A stretch of 64,000 nt of DNA from positions 558,001 to 622,000 of the forward strand of contig CADCXA010000059.1 in assembly GCA_902806565.1 (NCBI GenBank), read 5' to 3'. The notes under the pieces are model-generated. The model worked only from the letters and a program-made list of their open reading frames with translations, had not been told where the DNA came from and made no database searches. Source of the stretch: Hypoxylon rubiginosum. Lineage: Eukaryota; Ascomycota; Sordariomycetes; Xylariales; Hypoxylaceae. Shown piece by piece: positions 12,458-26,056 of this stretch. Numbering within the stretch: the first letter of the stretch is position 1; the number at the start of each line of letters is the position of its first letter. Position numbers and translations under genes: made by a program.

Positions 12458-14072
12458 CATTCGACCAGATTGTTATTTAGTAACCCAAGTTGGTCGGACG
12501 GCCATTCCGTCCCGAGTACCATCCTCAGAAACATCACCGCGTTATCTGTACGTCTATGTCTCTATCTCTATGTCTACCCTTCGGAAACGAGTGTGAATTA
12601 CTACTGGGTAAAAGTATCCTGCTTGCTCACATACATCGTCACAGAGCAAGATAGCGTATTCGGAAGATCTGCTGGGGAATATTACCACTCTCTCAACCAC
12701 ATCAGTATCGACGGCGAATGGAGTTGTCCAAGGTTTATTATACGTACCGGATCTTTCTGACGACGATCCGTGCAATGACTTAGCGGCAACATACATCCCG
12801 CAGAATGTCACGCGGCAAGTAAATCTACCAACTACGAATTACAATCTAATCGCCCTTGCGCCATGGATCAACGCCACTTGTACCCGATCGTTTCTAGCCT
12901 CGGCCAGGGCAGATCCTCTCCGAGCAATGCTGGTTTATCGTCCGGATAGCGATACTAGCCAACCGCCAGATGTCGACGACGAGGCCTGGGACTTGGGGGA
13001 CGCGGGAGCCTGGAAGACGACGAATCGTTATCCTGTCTATGCGATTCCCGGCGCCTCCGGAAATGAGATGATGCGACAGCTAAGCCTCTATTCTGGCGAT
13101 TTATCCGAAGTTCCATTCAGCGACCAGATCATGTCGACGTATTCCCCAAATCCGGCGGATTACGTACGTGTTTGGACGGAATTGACGGTAATCACCGTTT
13201 CGAAGACACTTCCACTCTGGGCCTTCATTTTGATCATTCTTGGTGTAATCGTGGCCGTCATAGGCGGTACATCCTTGCTCATGCACTTTGTCCAAGGCCG
13301 CCGCCGTGCCGCGTTACGTCGGCGTGTGATGCGAGGCGAAGTGAACTTGGAAGGCCTAGGTATCAAGCGATTAATCGTACCGATGAAGCATATAAAGGCT
13401 TTTCCGTTATTTACTTATAATTACGACCCACCAGTGCCATCGCCCACGACAGGAAAATTCCCACAGAAAAAGGGACGGAGGTCATCCGAAGCCAGTTGGA
13501 CACCTGTGAGTCTAAGGAACGACACGAGAAACGAGAAAATCGATTCAGCCATGGATTACCAACCCGCATGCCTGATATGCTTGGAAGATTTCGAATCTAA
13601 GAAGACAATCATTCGTGAGCTGCCTTGTGGTCATATCTACCACCCCGAATGTATCGACGAGTTCTTGAGCCAACTTAGCTCATTATGCCCTTCTTGCAAA
13701 GCGTCAATGCTCCCTCCCGGTTACTGCCCTAAGATCACCAACTCCATGGTGCGCAGGGAATTTGGTACTCGCAGGTTAAGATCGCGGGGTGCTGTAATAC
13801 ATGTTGATGTGGAAAGGGGCCGCCGGAGACTATCATCTTGGAGCAGTAACATGAAGAAGCACATATGGCACGTATCATCTCCCAAGCCGGATGAGGGTCT
13901 TGACTTGCAGGCTGTTAGCTTGCCAGAGCAACCAAGGGCTGGAAGGCTTAGCACTGTCGGAACGACACGAGATCGCATGCAGGACCTGATTGTCCCCGTC
14001 GACGAAACAAATAGCGACGACGGGCGACCTCCATGCAAGTCCACTTATCTGATCCGTAGCGTATACGACTAA
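12458..14072 (+). CDS. Transmembrane RING-H2 finger protein (5' end unresolved)
   Basis: This is a fungal membrane-anchored RING-H2 protein, probably an E3 ubiquitin ligase of the endomembrane system. Two exons are visible: an incomplete one to 12547 and 12645-14072. They are joined through a 97-base intron starting GTACGT and ending CACAG. The lumenal part contains NLIALAPWINATC, a pattern I recognise from fungal RING proteins with PA-like lumenal domains. One hydrophobic segment (about nucleotides 13209-13292, LPLWAFILIILGVIVAV) is followed by an Arg-rich stop-transfer. The RING lies at about 13569-13700 with ligands CLIC, CGHIYHPEC and CPSC, that is C3H2C3. The tail is basic and Ser-rich. 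No ATG occurs between the in-frame stop at 12455 and the first conserved residues, so the signal peptide and start must be on an upstream exon I could not identify. An ATG at 12927 is open but would delete the lumenal domain. Substrates are unknown. Confidence 0.8.
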
Positions 14073-14843
14073 CAGATGAACAGGGAAACGCACAGCTCTT
14101 AAAGTCTTCCCAGGGTTTCGATGAAAGCTCCGTATAGGACCAGGTTTCGCATGACGGTGAATTGCGGCGTCATTCAGCATTGGTTGGGCGTTTTATAGGA
14201 AAGAAAAGCATATCTATTCGGGCAAAGAGCTAGCCTAGTTTTTGGTATTCATTCATAAGGGGCCTTGGGTTTTTTTTTGAAATGAAGTCCTGGGCATTAT
14301 GGACACTGGGGTTCTGGTATATCAAGGGATCGGGATTGCATATGAAGATTGCTTGGATATACCCAAATTTGCGATATTTATACTTATAGGAATACTACAA
14401 GTGACAATTTTTACTACTGTATACCTCTGATGTGTATACTGACGCTTTGTCTTTCTCGTGTTTGACCGCTTAAATTTCATAGTGGTCTAGCAGTCTAAGT
14501 CTAGGTACCTCGCAGAATCGATCACCAAGGCTGCTAGGCTGGTGGTCCGTGCGCCAAAAGCCTTTTCCCCTTGCATGACCTAAGACAAGTGAACGAACAC
14601 GAGCGTAAGCAAATACAACTGAAAGCCACCCACCCTTGAACTACGGGTTTAATACGTAAGACGAAAGAACAAGGAGAAAGCGACAATCATGGGAATTTAA
14701 GGTCTCTGAAAATCGATATCCCCGAAGGAACGTTTTGACATAAAAGACGCAACGCAATCGTTTTCGTCAAAATGAGAATACGAGTCTTCCTACTCAAACA
14801 ACAGCAGGGGTGAGAAGAGTTGTGCGCGCGTGCGCCCGACACC
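14073..14843. other. Intergenic stretch
   Basis: No gene is seen. It holds the 3' flank of the RING gene and the upstream region of the hydrolase gene. I found no clear TATA box. Confidence 0.5.
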
Positions 14844-15890
14844 ATGAGTGCGAAACTCGGCGGTGACGCCCTAGCGTCGCCATCGACATCATCATCAACA
14901 ACTAAAATCATCGAGGATGCATCGTCATCATTACCAAACCCAGCGCACAAGCTCTTCCTACCCGAGCCGCTAACAGAAGCAGCGGTGGCTTCGGCACCGG
15001 CAGATAAGGACGCGACGGGGGACACGAACACCTCTCCTTCTTCTTCTTCTCTTACGTCTTCCCCGCTCGTCATCTGCTTCCACGGCTCGGGCGAGTCGTG
15101 CTCGCCCTCGTGGGACGCCCTGGCGCGCGCCCTCACGGCGGCCCCGCTGCGCCTCCGGGTCCTGGCCTTCGAGCGGGGCGAGGACAACCCGAAGCCGCCG
15201 CGGGCTACCGCGGACCTGCTCGCGTACCTGGCGGCCGGCGGGGAGGCGACGAAGCCGCCGTACGTGCTCGTCGCGCACTCGTACGGCGGCGCGTTCGCGC
15301 GCACGTTTCTAGAGGAGGAAGCGCCGAGAGAGCAGGTGGCGGGTGTGGTGCTCGTGGAGACGGGCCAGGAGGGCGGGCTGGACGCGGGGGTCGAGGAGGC
15401 GCAGTACCGGCGCCGGGTGCTGGGCCGGCGGCCGCTGAGCGTGGTCCGCGGGAACTCGCTGATGGGCGTGGAGGCGCAGATCGCGGAGCTGGAGGCGAGA
15501 GCAGCGACGGCGAAGACGGCGGCGAGCGAGGTGGAGATGCAGGGGCTACGGGGCAGGAGGGAGATGCTGAAGGCGTGGGACGAGGAGGACGAGAGGCTGA
15601 AGAAGAGGCAGCTGGACCTCTCGGAGAGGACGGCGCGGAAGCGGTACGTGCACGTGCCGGACTGCGGGCACCACGTCGTCAGGGACCGCCCGGACGTGGT
15701 GGCGAAGGAGGTCGCGTGGGTGGTAGAGAATATGGGGAGGGGTGATGAGGCGGGTGAAGGAGAGGATGGGGGTGGCGAGGGTGAAGATGATGGTGAGGCG
15801 GAAAGGGGAGAGAAGGGATGGGAGAAAATACGGCGTATTTGGAAAGGGATGTTTGGGATGTTGTTTGGTAGATTAAAGGGCTTACGGTGA
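14844..15890 (+). CDS. Alpha/beta-hydrolase fold protein
   Basis: A single-exon gene of 348 residues, taken from the first ATG of the frame. The core has the features of the alpha/beta-hydrolase fold: an oxyanion-hole motif FHGSGES at about residues 79-85, the nucleophile elbow AHSYGG with Ser146, and a C-terminal catalytic His in CGHHVVRDRP (His276 or His277). The acid residue cannot be assigned by eye. The N-terminal 70 residues are Ser/Thr/Ala-rich and probably disordered. A charged Lys/Glu/Ala helix-rich insertion lies at about 205-265. There is no signal peptide, so the protein is likely cytosolic; the substrate cannot be predicted. The gene is markedly GC-rich at third positions compared with its neighbours, which opens long spurious frames on the other strands. 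The C-terminal 50 residues are Gly/Glu-rich. Confidence 0.82.
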   Translation: MSAKLGGDALASPSTSSSTTKIIEDASSSLPNPAHKLFLPEPLTEAAVASAPADKDATGDTNTSPSSSSLTSSPLVICFHGSGESCSPSWDALARALTAAPLRLRVLAFERGEDNPKPPRATADLLAYLAAGGEATKPPYVLVAHSYGGAFARTFLEEEAPREQVAGVVLVETGQEGGLDAGVEEAQYRRRVLGRRPLSVVRGNSLMGVEAQIAELEARAATAKTAASEVEMQGLRGRREMLKAWDEEDERLKKRQLDLSERTARKRYVHVPDCGHHVVRDRPDVVAKEVAWVVENMGRGDEAGEGEDGGGEGEDDGEAERGEKGWEKIRRIWKGMFGMLFGRLKGLR

Positions 15891-17134
15891 TTGTCTATTA
15901 AGGATGTACTACCCATCATGGCAGTCCGTCGAGTGGTTAGGTTTCCGTAGACCTTTATCTTTTATACGTATGGGCAACTGACCTACTTCGCACATACTCC
16001 CTAACAGGAGAATAGTAGCCCTGTCCTTGTTTCTCATTTCTAAGTTGGCTATGCAGACCAACCTTCTTATTTCACTCTACTGTAGCACTTAGATTAAGAA
16101 ACTGGCAACTTAGTGTTTGATGTTCTATGTATGTCAATACCTAGATATAAACTCCTAATAGCCGAAGCAACTGAGTTCATTACCTCGAGGTCTAAACTAG
16201 TACTTCGTAGGAAAGACTTGAGTAGAAACGATCTTTACATGGTCTTTGGCCCTCGAAGTTGATTCCCTGAACTAAACTCACACAATTCGTAAAACTAGAA
16301 ACCCCCATTGAGAGACATAAATTTTCTGCAACGTCTGGTTCGGGCCATCCAGCGGTGACATGGATTAAGTACAGACAATCAAAGATGTTTGTTACTTACA
16401 GCGTAATTTCGGAGTCCGTAATGGAAAAGTGATTACTCACAAAGAACACACAGCTACTTTGGATATGACACCTAGGTCTGTTTAAATCCAGTGATAAGAC
16501 AGTTGGAGTTGGTGAACAATATCCAATAAAGTGTCTGAGTCTGAATTGACTCGGTCTAAATACGAGATATTACACGTGGTAGACGCAGAAGAATGATACT
16601 TGGTTGAAGGGAAGATGCATCTTAGCGAACCCCAATGCCACCTAACAATGCCACCTTAAGGGCTGCAATGTTACTAATAGCCCTGTAAGCCTGTAAGCTT
16701 GGCGAACTTAGCGTCCTCGAGGAGCCAATTGACGGTTGCTAGCGGCATAAGGCAGTGGCCGCAGTGCCGAAGAGCCGGGAAATTTAGCAGGCTTCAGGGC
16801 CTTCGACACCTTCGACACACATAAGTACAAGATCCGCCTGTCAACGTAAGCCAGGAACAGCGCTGTGGCACTCCAAATCCCGGTCCACTCCAAGGGGTGA
16901 CTTTCAATTCCTAACACGTCTGGTATTTTTTTGCTACATGTAATTTCTTGTTTCACTAATGCAAATCGCACTGCGCCTTTGTCAGATCCAACCAACAATA
17001 CCCATCTGCATCTGCCGCTTTGTCTTGGCTTCTTACAGTACATATTGTACATAGTACGGAATTATTGTACCGGTAATGTGTTATCAATTTTATCCCTACC
17101 TGTTGACGGGGTGGGAGACATCGTCCACTTCTCC
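15891..17134. other. Intergenic stretch before the GH47 gene
   Basis: I see no gene in this 1.2 kb. It holds the 3' flank of the hydrolase gene and the promoter region of the mannosidase gene. No motif stood out other than one CCTAGGT fragment near 16471. Confidence 0.5.
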
Positions 17135-17185
17135 ATGTTTATTGAAGATGTGGAATGGCAGCTTCGTCAACAGCCTCAACACGCC

Positions 17186-18954
<1,769 letters not shown>

Positions 18955-21900
18955 GTGGATGAACAGGTGGATAGATTTGAAACAGCCACCACTAGTCCTC
19001 CTACGGTATGGAGGGCTTGGAACGCCCGCATATAGGCAGGATCCGGCAACCCGGTCAACGGTTTAACTTGGCCCACGAAACAGCCCAGCAGGAAAGCAAG
19101 GCTATGAGATCGCGCCGAGAAAGACGAACCGTGGAACCATGATAGAACGATAAAACTTTTAACCCGCGCTTCCCACAGCGACATGAATGACGACCAATGA
19201 CCAGAGGGCATAATGGGGCATGGTTAAAGATAGACAGCAATTCTACGATAGATTTAATGTTAATCATAGGTACACAGCATCTCTTGTGATCCACATGATT
19301 CCGGCTTAGAGCTGCAGGCCTACAGCACCGTCGTGCGAACTAGTATCGTGTGTTGTTCAACGCCATCTTCGACTGGAGATCGCTATGTGACGAGCCTACC
19401 TTGTACGTCAACGTAGGTACTCAGCCGCACCGACCCCAGTGGCATAATTGCTAGGTACCCATGCTTCGAGGACGATTGGTTCGCCTAGCTAATTTCCGAT
19501 GTACAAGTTCTTGTGTGTGCTATAACTACGGCATTGCTAGGGCTACATTATGTCCGATTTGCCAACTGCGAGATTCCGAAGGTCCCGTCGTTGTCTATGT
19601 TTCTCCTCGGGTCGGTCTCCGAAGCTTCTGTATGGAGGCCTTTACGATTCTATAAAGCCACGATGTGAAAGAACAGGTGGGGTACTAGTAGGGTATTAGG
19701 ATGTATGTACTTTGTTATGTGACGTGGACATGTCCTTTCTTCTCTCCTCCTTTTTATTTCCTTTTAATGATATGAAATAATGAAATTACGGTCTGGTTGG
19801 GCCGCAGTCAGGACATCTTTTTACCTACCCGGAGATGCAATACTAAAAATTTTCTTTGCTGCACCCTCGGATTTATCATGACTCACATGCGACAGAAAAA
19901 AAAATCATTAATTGGTACCCAACGGCACGGAGGGATACAGGCGATCGTTTTCGTGATCATTTACCCCTGACAAGCCACAAAATTGACATGCGAAATGACG
20001 TTAATTGTCAGATACGCTAAATTGTAGGTAAATTGAATTATACTCGCGTGCCCGCCGCTAAATGACGGACGCAGTGAAACTGTGGAACTAACCTTCTAGC
20101 TGGTAGCAGGTGGACCTACCTGACTTTTCTATAGCGGGTGCTCTCAACTCAAATTCGACCTCTTTCGCAAAAGCAAATAATTCCCATTTGATGTTTTGAT
20201 TGTCCCTTGCTCCATCACTCAATTGTCTGCAGCATTTCATCATACCATGCAATGTCGAGCCTAAGAGTGTGGCTGCGCAATACCTAGCACGAGTCGACGT
20301 CGTCTTCACTGCCACCTTCAAGTGCTAGTCTGTCCTGAACTCGCAGCGGGCGCTCGCGCGCGCGCATTGAGCAAACACACACGACTCGGGCTACGACAAA
20401 GCCACGCCCAGCAATTGAAGTAGACATGGGTCCAATTGTCCTTAATTACTACTCTCTAAGTCGAATTGTATTAGGGTGATATTTTATCCTGGGACTTTAC
20501 GCTGTTTGTTCACCTTTTCAACCCGTCTTAAGATAGGGGATGGATGACACCCTACACCATAGCCACTAACCCAACTGTCATCCAGGGCACGTTTTGTGCC
20601 CAACGAAGATTGGCTCACTGAATGCTACCACTTTAGTACCACGACATCCCGTTTTTCAAGCTAAGACATACTTGCGTTCACCGCTAGCTAAGGGATAGGC
20701 ACTAGTCAGTTGGTGCCCCTTTCGGTAGGAGCTATAACACATGTACGGCACTCCTTGCTATAGCCTATTGGCGTTGATTTTAAATCCGATGTGGACTTTT
20801 GGCCAACGACAACGAAGCTCGCTGAGCCACGAAAGGGTCTCTTTTTGTGGTGAAGATGGAGAAGATGGAGATGGGTTCCGAGTGGTGGGCCGAGAGCTTG
20901 GAAGCATTAGCCGGTCATCACTTGACCTATTACTTGGTACACACCAATCCCCGTGGCTTTCCTATAGCTCAATTCACAAGTCGCCAGATCGCTGGATCGC
21001 CTCGTTGGGCTGGTTGGATAGGGTTATGGCTGCTCCATCCGGCCGCTAATTCCGATGGGTGAGATGGTGTTGTTTTACCGTTCCACCACTATCTAGCCTC
21101 TAATTGCGATTGAATGGCTGAGAGCCATGCCAGCACTTGGGCACTAATACCTAACACGATCCTTTGACTATACGCCGCTGCCCAATGCCATCCGGTACGT
21201 ACCTACTTGAGGCTCAATCAAAGTCGCCCCGTTAGCTAGCCTTCAGGCTTGTTGCTGCTTTCTCGACGACCGTTCCCCCAGCTATTCGGGACGAACTGGT
21301 CATGAACTGGAGAAGTATCCGCTCTATCTTCTAACCACAGTTGTGACGTGGTGTGTTATCTTTCAATCGCCGGCAGATCGCAGCTCTAATGCACGATTTC
21401 TCCATGGTTTAAAGGACATCGGCTACAATCATCGATAAACGGACGGTTCTTATGCCGTATATGGTGGTAGGTAAGATGAGCGGACACTACACCCCCTCGA
21501 AAAGCTACCCCGCCCCGAGCAGACACTGCATATCTGCGACTTATACTAATAGACCTTAGAAGTACACCAGAAATCAATCTTATATACCTACAGTCTCTCG
21601 CAAACATGGCCGACTTAGTATCGCTATTTAATAATGCCATGACAACCTCATCTTAGTCGCGATTACGATTATGACTCCTAGTTCCCTTGGTGTTGTGGCT
21701 TATAACATACATCCCCTATCCACCTTGTCTATCGTCTAAGGACAACTACATAGGTACCTGCGCAGGACCAATGATGCTGAGCTGCTAACCTCCAAAAACC
21801 GCACCAAAATTAGGACATTTCTCTCGTCCCTTTTGTTAAAATCCCAGGCCCAACCCGCTTTCCTTGGGCTTTTTGAAAAATGGCATTATTCCACCTAAAT

Positions 21901-22032
21901 AGCATTACGAGCCCGATCCATTGTAGTACCCAAGCGCCGAATACCTTCCATCGACCCGAGTTATACTCGGCCACTCCCTTTATCACGACCGACTACCTAG
22001 TGGGATAAGACTTGGCCGTCAGGCATCACGAT
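18955..22032. other. Gene-free 3 kb stretch
   Basis: No gene is supported on either strand. Open frames up to about 110 codons occur but overlap in opposite orientations and lack motifs, splice sites or biased codon use. The last few hundred bases (about 21700-22030) presumably hold the promoter of the zinc-finger gene. Confidence 0.5.
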
Positions 22033-24195
22033 ATGGACTACCACAACCCGGAATCGTCACTCAGAACTTACAACCACAACGTTGGCGCTGCTGGCCGAGA
22101 CGACATTGGGAAATTAGTTATCCTTTGCGAGTTTCTCGACTCCTTGGGTACCGATCTTAATGTCTTAGATGGTAGGTATAGTCCGATGTGCATTCAAGTA
22201 TAGGCGATAGCTGGTTGACGAGTTGCCTAGACACAGTTGTTACAACGCCCGAACTACCTTTTTCTATACCGACCCTACGACATGATCAAGTGATAGGAAG
22301 CCACCAAGACGTCCCATGGAATGCCAGTCGAGTTAACGGTTCGCCCAACCCCGTCGATAGACTGTGCCAATCACAATGGGACCTATCATGGTGGTTGGTT
22401 CGGAAGATCAATACGTACCGCCTTGCGCTCCAGCGTTGCGATGATTTGAGGCCTTGGGCGAGAGCGTATGAGCGCACGAAGGATATCATAAATGATGGCT
22501 TACACGCCCTGGGGGACATCTCGCAAAAAAGGGTTCCCAATCAGTTCAACAATATCCTCTGTGCTATGATTGTTCAGCAGGCAATCTACGTCTTCGCCCA
22601 AAAGAGAAATTTGTTCAGGGATGTCAATGAGTCGGCATTCAGCACATGGCGAGGCATGATTCCAGAGGCAACGGAAGCCAACCAGAAGATCCTCGACGCA
22701 GTATTTGAACGCTTGACATCATGGGAAGGGTCTTCCTCAGGGGATACCCCACCATCATGGCCTTCTGATCCATCATTTTCAGGAGTAGGAAGTATATTTC
22801 CGACTCATCCTCTATCCTATCCGATGACCGTCGACAACAATTCCGTACACGATCCACCCCAACATGGGCCCTTGTCCCCAAGCGCGAGCTTCAACCCTCC
22901 GGCCGGGGACTATTCGATCCCTCCGTACATGAGCCAGGCTCCAACCTTCGATAATTATGTATATAATTTTGGGGTGTTGGGTCACGCACCTAACAGCAAC
23001 AACTCCTTCTTCTTCGACGAGCCTAATCAGTACGCGACTATGCAACGTCAACCTCCATCGTCTAGCCTTAGAGACGTGTACCGATCTTCCCAACAGTCTA
23101 CTTATCCCTCATTCGAGACTCGGATGAATCCCGGTGTACTGCATCACTCCAATCCTTTCCGCGTTTTCATGGAGTTTATGAATGGTAAGTCTCTTGCTCG
23201 AATATGCAGCGATTCATTCTCACACCAGCAAACTAGGTTTTAAGGATTGCGGTAATCTACTTCCGCTTTTTTCCTACGACTCATATCCCGGGAGCAACGG
23301 ACGGCCACATTCGAACGGGCGAAGTTCCGAAGTACTGTTCTATATGAACGCCAAATCCTCGTTTTTTGGTCCGCTGAGGAACTCAATGTCGCAGTTTCCG
23401 CACGACCCAGTGGCGCGGGCGATTGTCTCGGTCACATTGTCATTGGTCTCACGCGGTGAATTGCATTCATTTACGGATACGGCGGATTATATGATCCATC
23501 TGAGCAAGCACTTACTACCCTCTCTCGAGTCGTGTGCTAGCTTCGCTCGAGTCGTGTTAGACACGTGCTCCTCGGCCTCTGCATCGTATGACCTTCCTAG
23601 GATATTCGCACGACAACCACGTCGGGATCAGAATCAAAACATTGGCCAACGCGTCGAAGCAATAGTAAGAGACTGGACTGGGGCATACCACCCGACATAC
23701 CTCCTTCAGCAGCAAGGTCTCAACCCTAGAGGTAATCGAAACCTGCGACGTAAAAGTGTTCCGCGTGCTAGCAGTAAGCAGCCCACGCTATTTACCTCCG
23801 ACTCGTCAAGAAGTAATGGGCAAAGCTACTTGCATACCGGCACTGATCGTTCTACGGCTCTGTATGTTGTCCCCTTATCTAGATATTGCCGTTGTGTGTA
23901 TCTAACAGGTTCTAGCACCACGAACACGTCGCCATCTGTAAGCAGCACCGTGCAATGTCCATCGTGCGACAAATCTTTTACCGGGAAGCATGCCAGCTCG
24001 CACTTATCACGACACAAGAGAAACCACCGCGAAGGGGATATAAATATACCTTGCCCGGGTGATACGTCTTGCGAGAAGGTCTTCCATCATACGCGCACCG
24101 ACAATATCCGGACACACTGTCGAAACGTGCACCAGCTGGAGTTGCCCGAAGGCAAGAAATATTGGGCTGAAATATTTGCGCCCTTTAAGTCGTAA
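22033..24195 (+). CDS. C2H2-type zinc-finger protein, putative fungal transcription factor
   Basis: A putative nuclear regulator with three exons. The first runs from ATG 22033 and the last intron is clear: 23185-23236, starting GTAAGT and ending CTAG. The first intron is uncertain. Donors at 22148 (GTACCG) or 22172 (GTAGGT) combined with acceptors at 22203 or 22236 all keep the frame. The 22172-22236 choice gives a 65-base intron and 681 residues; 22148-22203 gives 684 and retains GDSWLTSCLD, which looks coding. The middle is Pro/Ser/Asn-rich and low in complexity. Near the C-terminus (about nucleotides 23956-24130) are two atypical fingers. The first is CPSC, then about 15 residues, then HKRNH. 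The second is a C-x5-C finger ending THCRNVH. No Zn2Cys6 cluster is seen. Targets are unknown, and adjacent genes give no clue. Confidence 0.75.
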
Positions 24196-25105
24196 TATGA
24201 TGCGCCTATTGCTGCTCCAAGGCCTATAAAGTAGCCTTTTTGCAATACCAGTCACAACTCACCGACACCACACACCTACCCCCCTTGCACTTACTCGTTC
24301 AACCAACGGACAACATGCACCAAGTGCAAGCCTGACCTTACGCTTAACGATTTATATTCTCATATTCTTCGAGTCTAATGGCGAATACCCTTGTTCTTAT
24401 TTATAGTTATTTTCTATTCATGATTCCCCCAGATGTATTCCTCCCTCTTTGTTCTCATATTGTCTGTTTGCCTTATAGGAGTTTAATTGTCGGGTTGCAT
24501 TTCAGGTTGAATACATGATGGGGCGCGAGGAGTCCTTACCAGCAGGACAGGGTGAGGAGTTTTCAAAAAACAGAACAGGACCAGAGTCCTGGGTCACGAC
24601 TAAACGGAGAGTCAGGATCTACATAACAGACAGCACCTCGAGGCCACCATGTTCGGCCTGCATTATCAGTTGCACAAATCTTTGCTGTTTCTTATTCTCG
24701 AATTGGGCCAGCCGCAGTTGGGGGCTACTATGCCAATGCATATGGTTTCGATATATCCATTCCAGGTATTATGCTTGTCTATTTTATGCCAAAAGAGCAT
24801 TTGTATTATAAAGGTTAAAAAGTGTGTTTAGTATTTGATTATTTTGCATTGTTTTTGACTACTGCCTATAGTTGCTTCGTCGTACTCATCGCAGATAGCT
24901 TGAATTCTGCTCTAACCTTTTTAATGCAGTGTCCAATGCAGTGATTACTAGTTCTATCCCGTAGACCATACCTACCCTGCTATATACGCCTCGCACAAGT
25001 GACCTCGGATTCGCGCGGGACATTACAAATTCTAACCCATCACTTTTAGCCGGCTCTCTGTCTGCTACCATAACCCTAATCATTCATCCGTCGCATTTTC
25101 ATTTT
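24196..25105. other. Convergent intergenic stretch
   Basis: This holds the 3' flanks of the zinc-finger gene and of the minus-strand Maf gene. I see no gene, RNA or repeat here. Confidence 0.5.
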
Positions 25106-26056
25106 TCACTCCTCGCCCTCGTCCTCCTCGTCGCTCTCCTCGCCCTGCCGGAACACCACCTTCTCGCAGAGCTGCAGGCACTTGCGCACGGGCAGGCCGA
25201 CCACGTTGTCGACGGGCCCGTCCACCCTCTCGACGAGCAGCGCGCCCCCGAGCCCCTGGACGGCGTACCCGCCGGCCTTGTCAACCCCCTCGCGCGTGCG
25301 GACGTAGGCGTCGATGACGTCGTCCGGCAGGCCGTCTGACTCGCGGGCGAAGACGACCTTGGTCTCCTCGACGTGCGAGGCCAGCGCGTACCCCGGGTGC
25401 TGGGCGTCGGCGCGGGGGGCCACGGCGCACACGGCCGTGAGCACGCGGTGCGCCCGCGTGTCCCGCAGGTGCCGCAGCATCTGCGCGTGCGCGGCCGCGC
25501 TGGCGGGCTTCTCGAGGACCGCGCCGTCCCGCGTCACGATCACCGTGTCCGCCGCGATCACCAGGTCCGGGTCCTTGCGGCTGCGCTCCGCGTCGAGATC
25601 CACGTCGGTCGTCGGGTCCGCGGACGAGCCGCCATTCGAACCACGAGGCGGAGGTAGCGGCAGCGGCTCGGCCTGCCGCGCGGCCGCCTCCTCGACGGCC
25701 GCCGCGTACACGTCGAGGGCCTTCTGCCGGGCGGTCGCCGACACGTACTCCCAGGGGCCGAGCTCGGCCTTGGAGAGGTCCTCGGGCTTGGCGCTGGCGC
25801 GGACCTCGAGGCGCGGGAGGCCGAGCTGGCCGAGGAGGGCGCGGCGGCGCGGGGACGCGGAGGCGAGGATCACGCGGTGGGTGCGCATGAACTTGAGGAT
25901 GGGCAGGTCGAGGAGCGCGCCGGGCGGGGGCGGGGGACGGCGGGCCTGGGACGGCGGTGGTGCGGGGGGAGGTCGGGTGCCTTGGCCGTGCTCGGCGGCC
26001 GAGGTTTCGTAGTCCGGGGGCGGGTCGGAGGGCGTGAGGTTCTTCTTCTCGTCCAT
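25106..26056 (-). CDS. Maf-like nucleotide pyrophosphatase
   Basis: A Maf/HAM1-superfamily house-cleaning enzyme expected to hydrolyse non-canonical or excess nucleoside triphosphates to monophosphates and pyrophosphate in the cytosol. It is one exon of 316 residues on the minus strand, starting at ATG 26056-26054. The signature LASASPRRRALL lies at about residues 64-75, and the DLVIAADTVIV motif carries the conserved catalytic Asp. EGVDKAGGYAVQGLG and VDNVVGLPV follow, as in eukaryotic Maf and ASMTL proteins. Two features exceed a minimal Maf protein of about 200 residues. One is a Pro-rich N-terminal extension of about 55 residues. The other is an Ala/Pro/Gly-rich insertion between the EYVSATARQKALDVYA helix and the DLVIAADT strand. 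The tail is acidic (EESDEEDEGEE). The gene is unusually GC-rich. It is divergent from the bHLH gene, about 900 bases away. Confidence 0.92.
   Translation of the reverse strand: MDEKKNLTPSDPPPDYETSAAEHGQGTRPPPAPPPSQARRPPPPPGALLDLPILKFMRTHRVILASASPRRRALLGQLGLPRLEVRASAKPEDLSKAELGPWEYVSATARQKALDVYAAAVEEAAARQAEPLPLPPPRGSNGGSSADPTTDVDLDAERSRKDPDLVIAADTVIVTRDGAVLEKPASAAAHAQMLRHLRDTRAHRVLTAVCAVAPRADAQHPGYALASHVEETKVVFARESDGLPDDVIDAYVRTREGVDKAGGYAVQGLGGALLVERVDGPVDNVVGLPVRKCLQLCEKVVFRQGEESDEEDEGEE

Noticed and set aside
14687..15919. 410-codon frame on the minus strand opposite the hydrolase gene
   Set aside because: It is Ser/Arg/Pro-rich and motif-free, and arises from the high third-position G+C of the plus-strand gene, which carries clear catalytic motifs.
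23862..23908. Possible extra GT-AG intron in the zinc-finger gene
   Set aside because: The donor and acceptor look acceptable, but its 47 bases would throw the zinc fingers out of frame, and the branch-like CTAAC abuts the acceptor.
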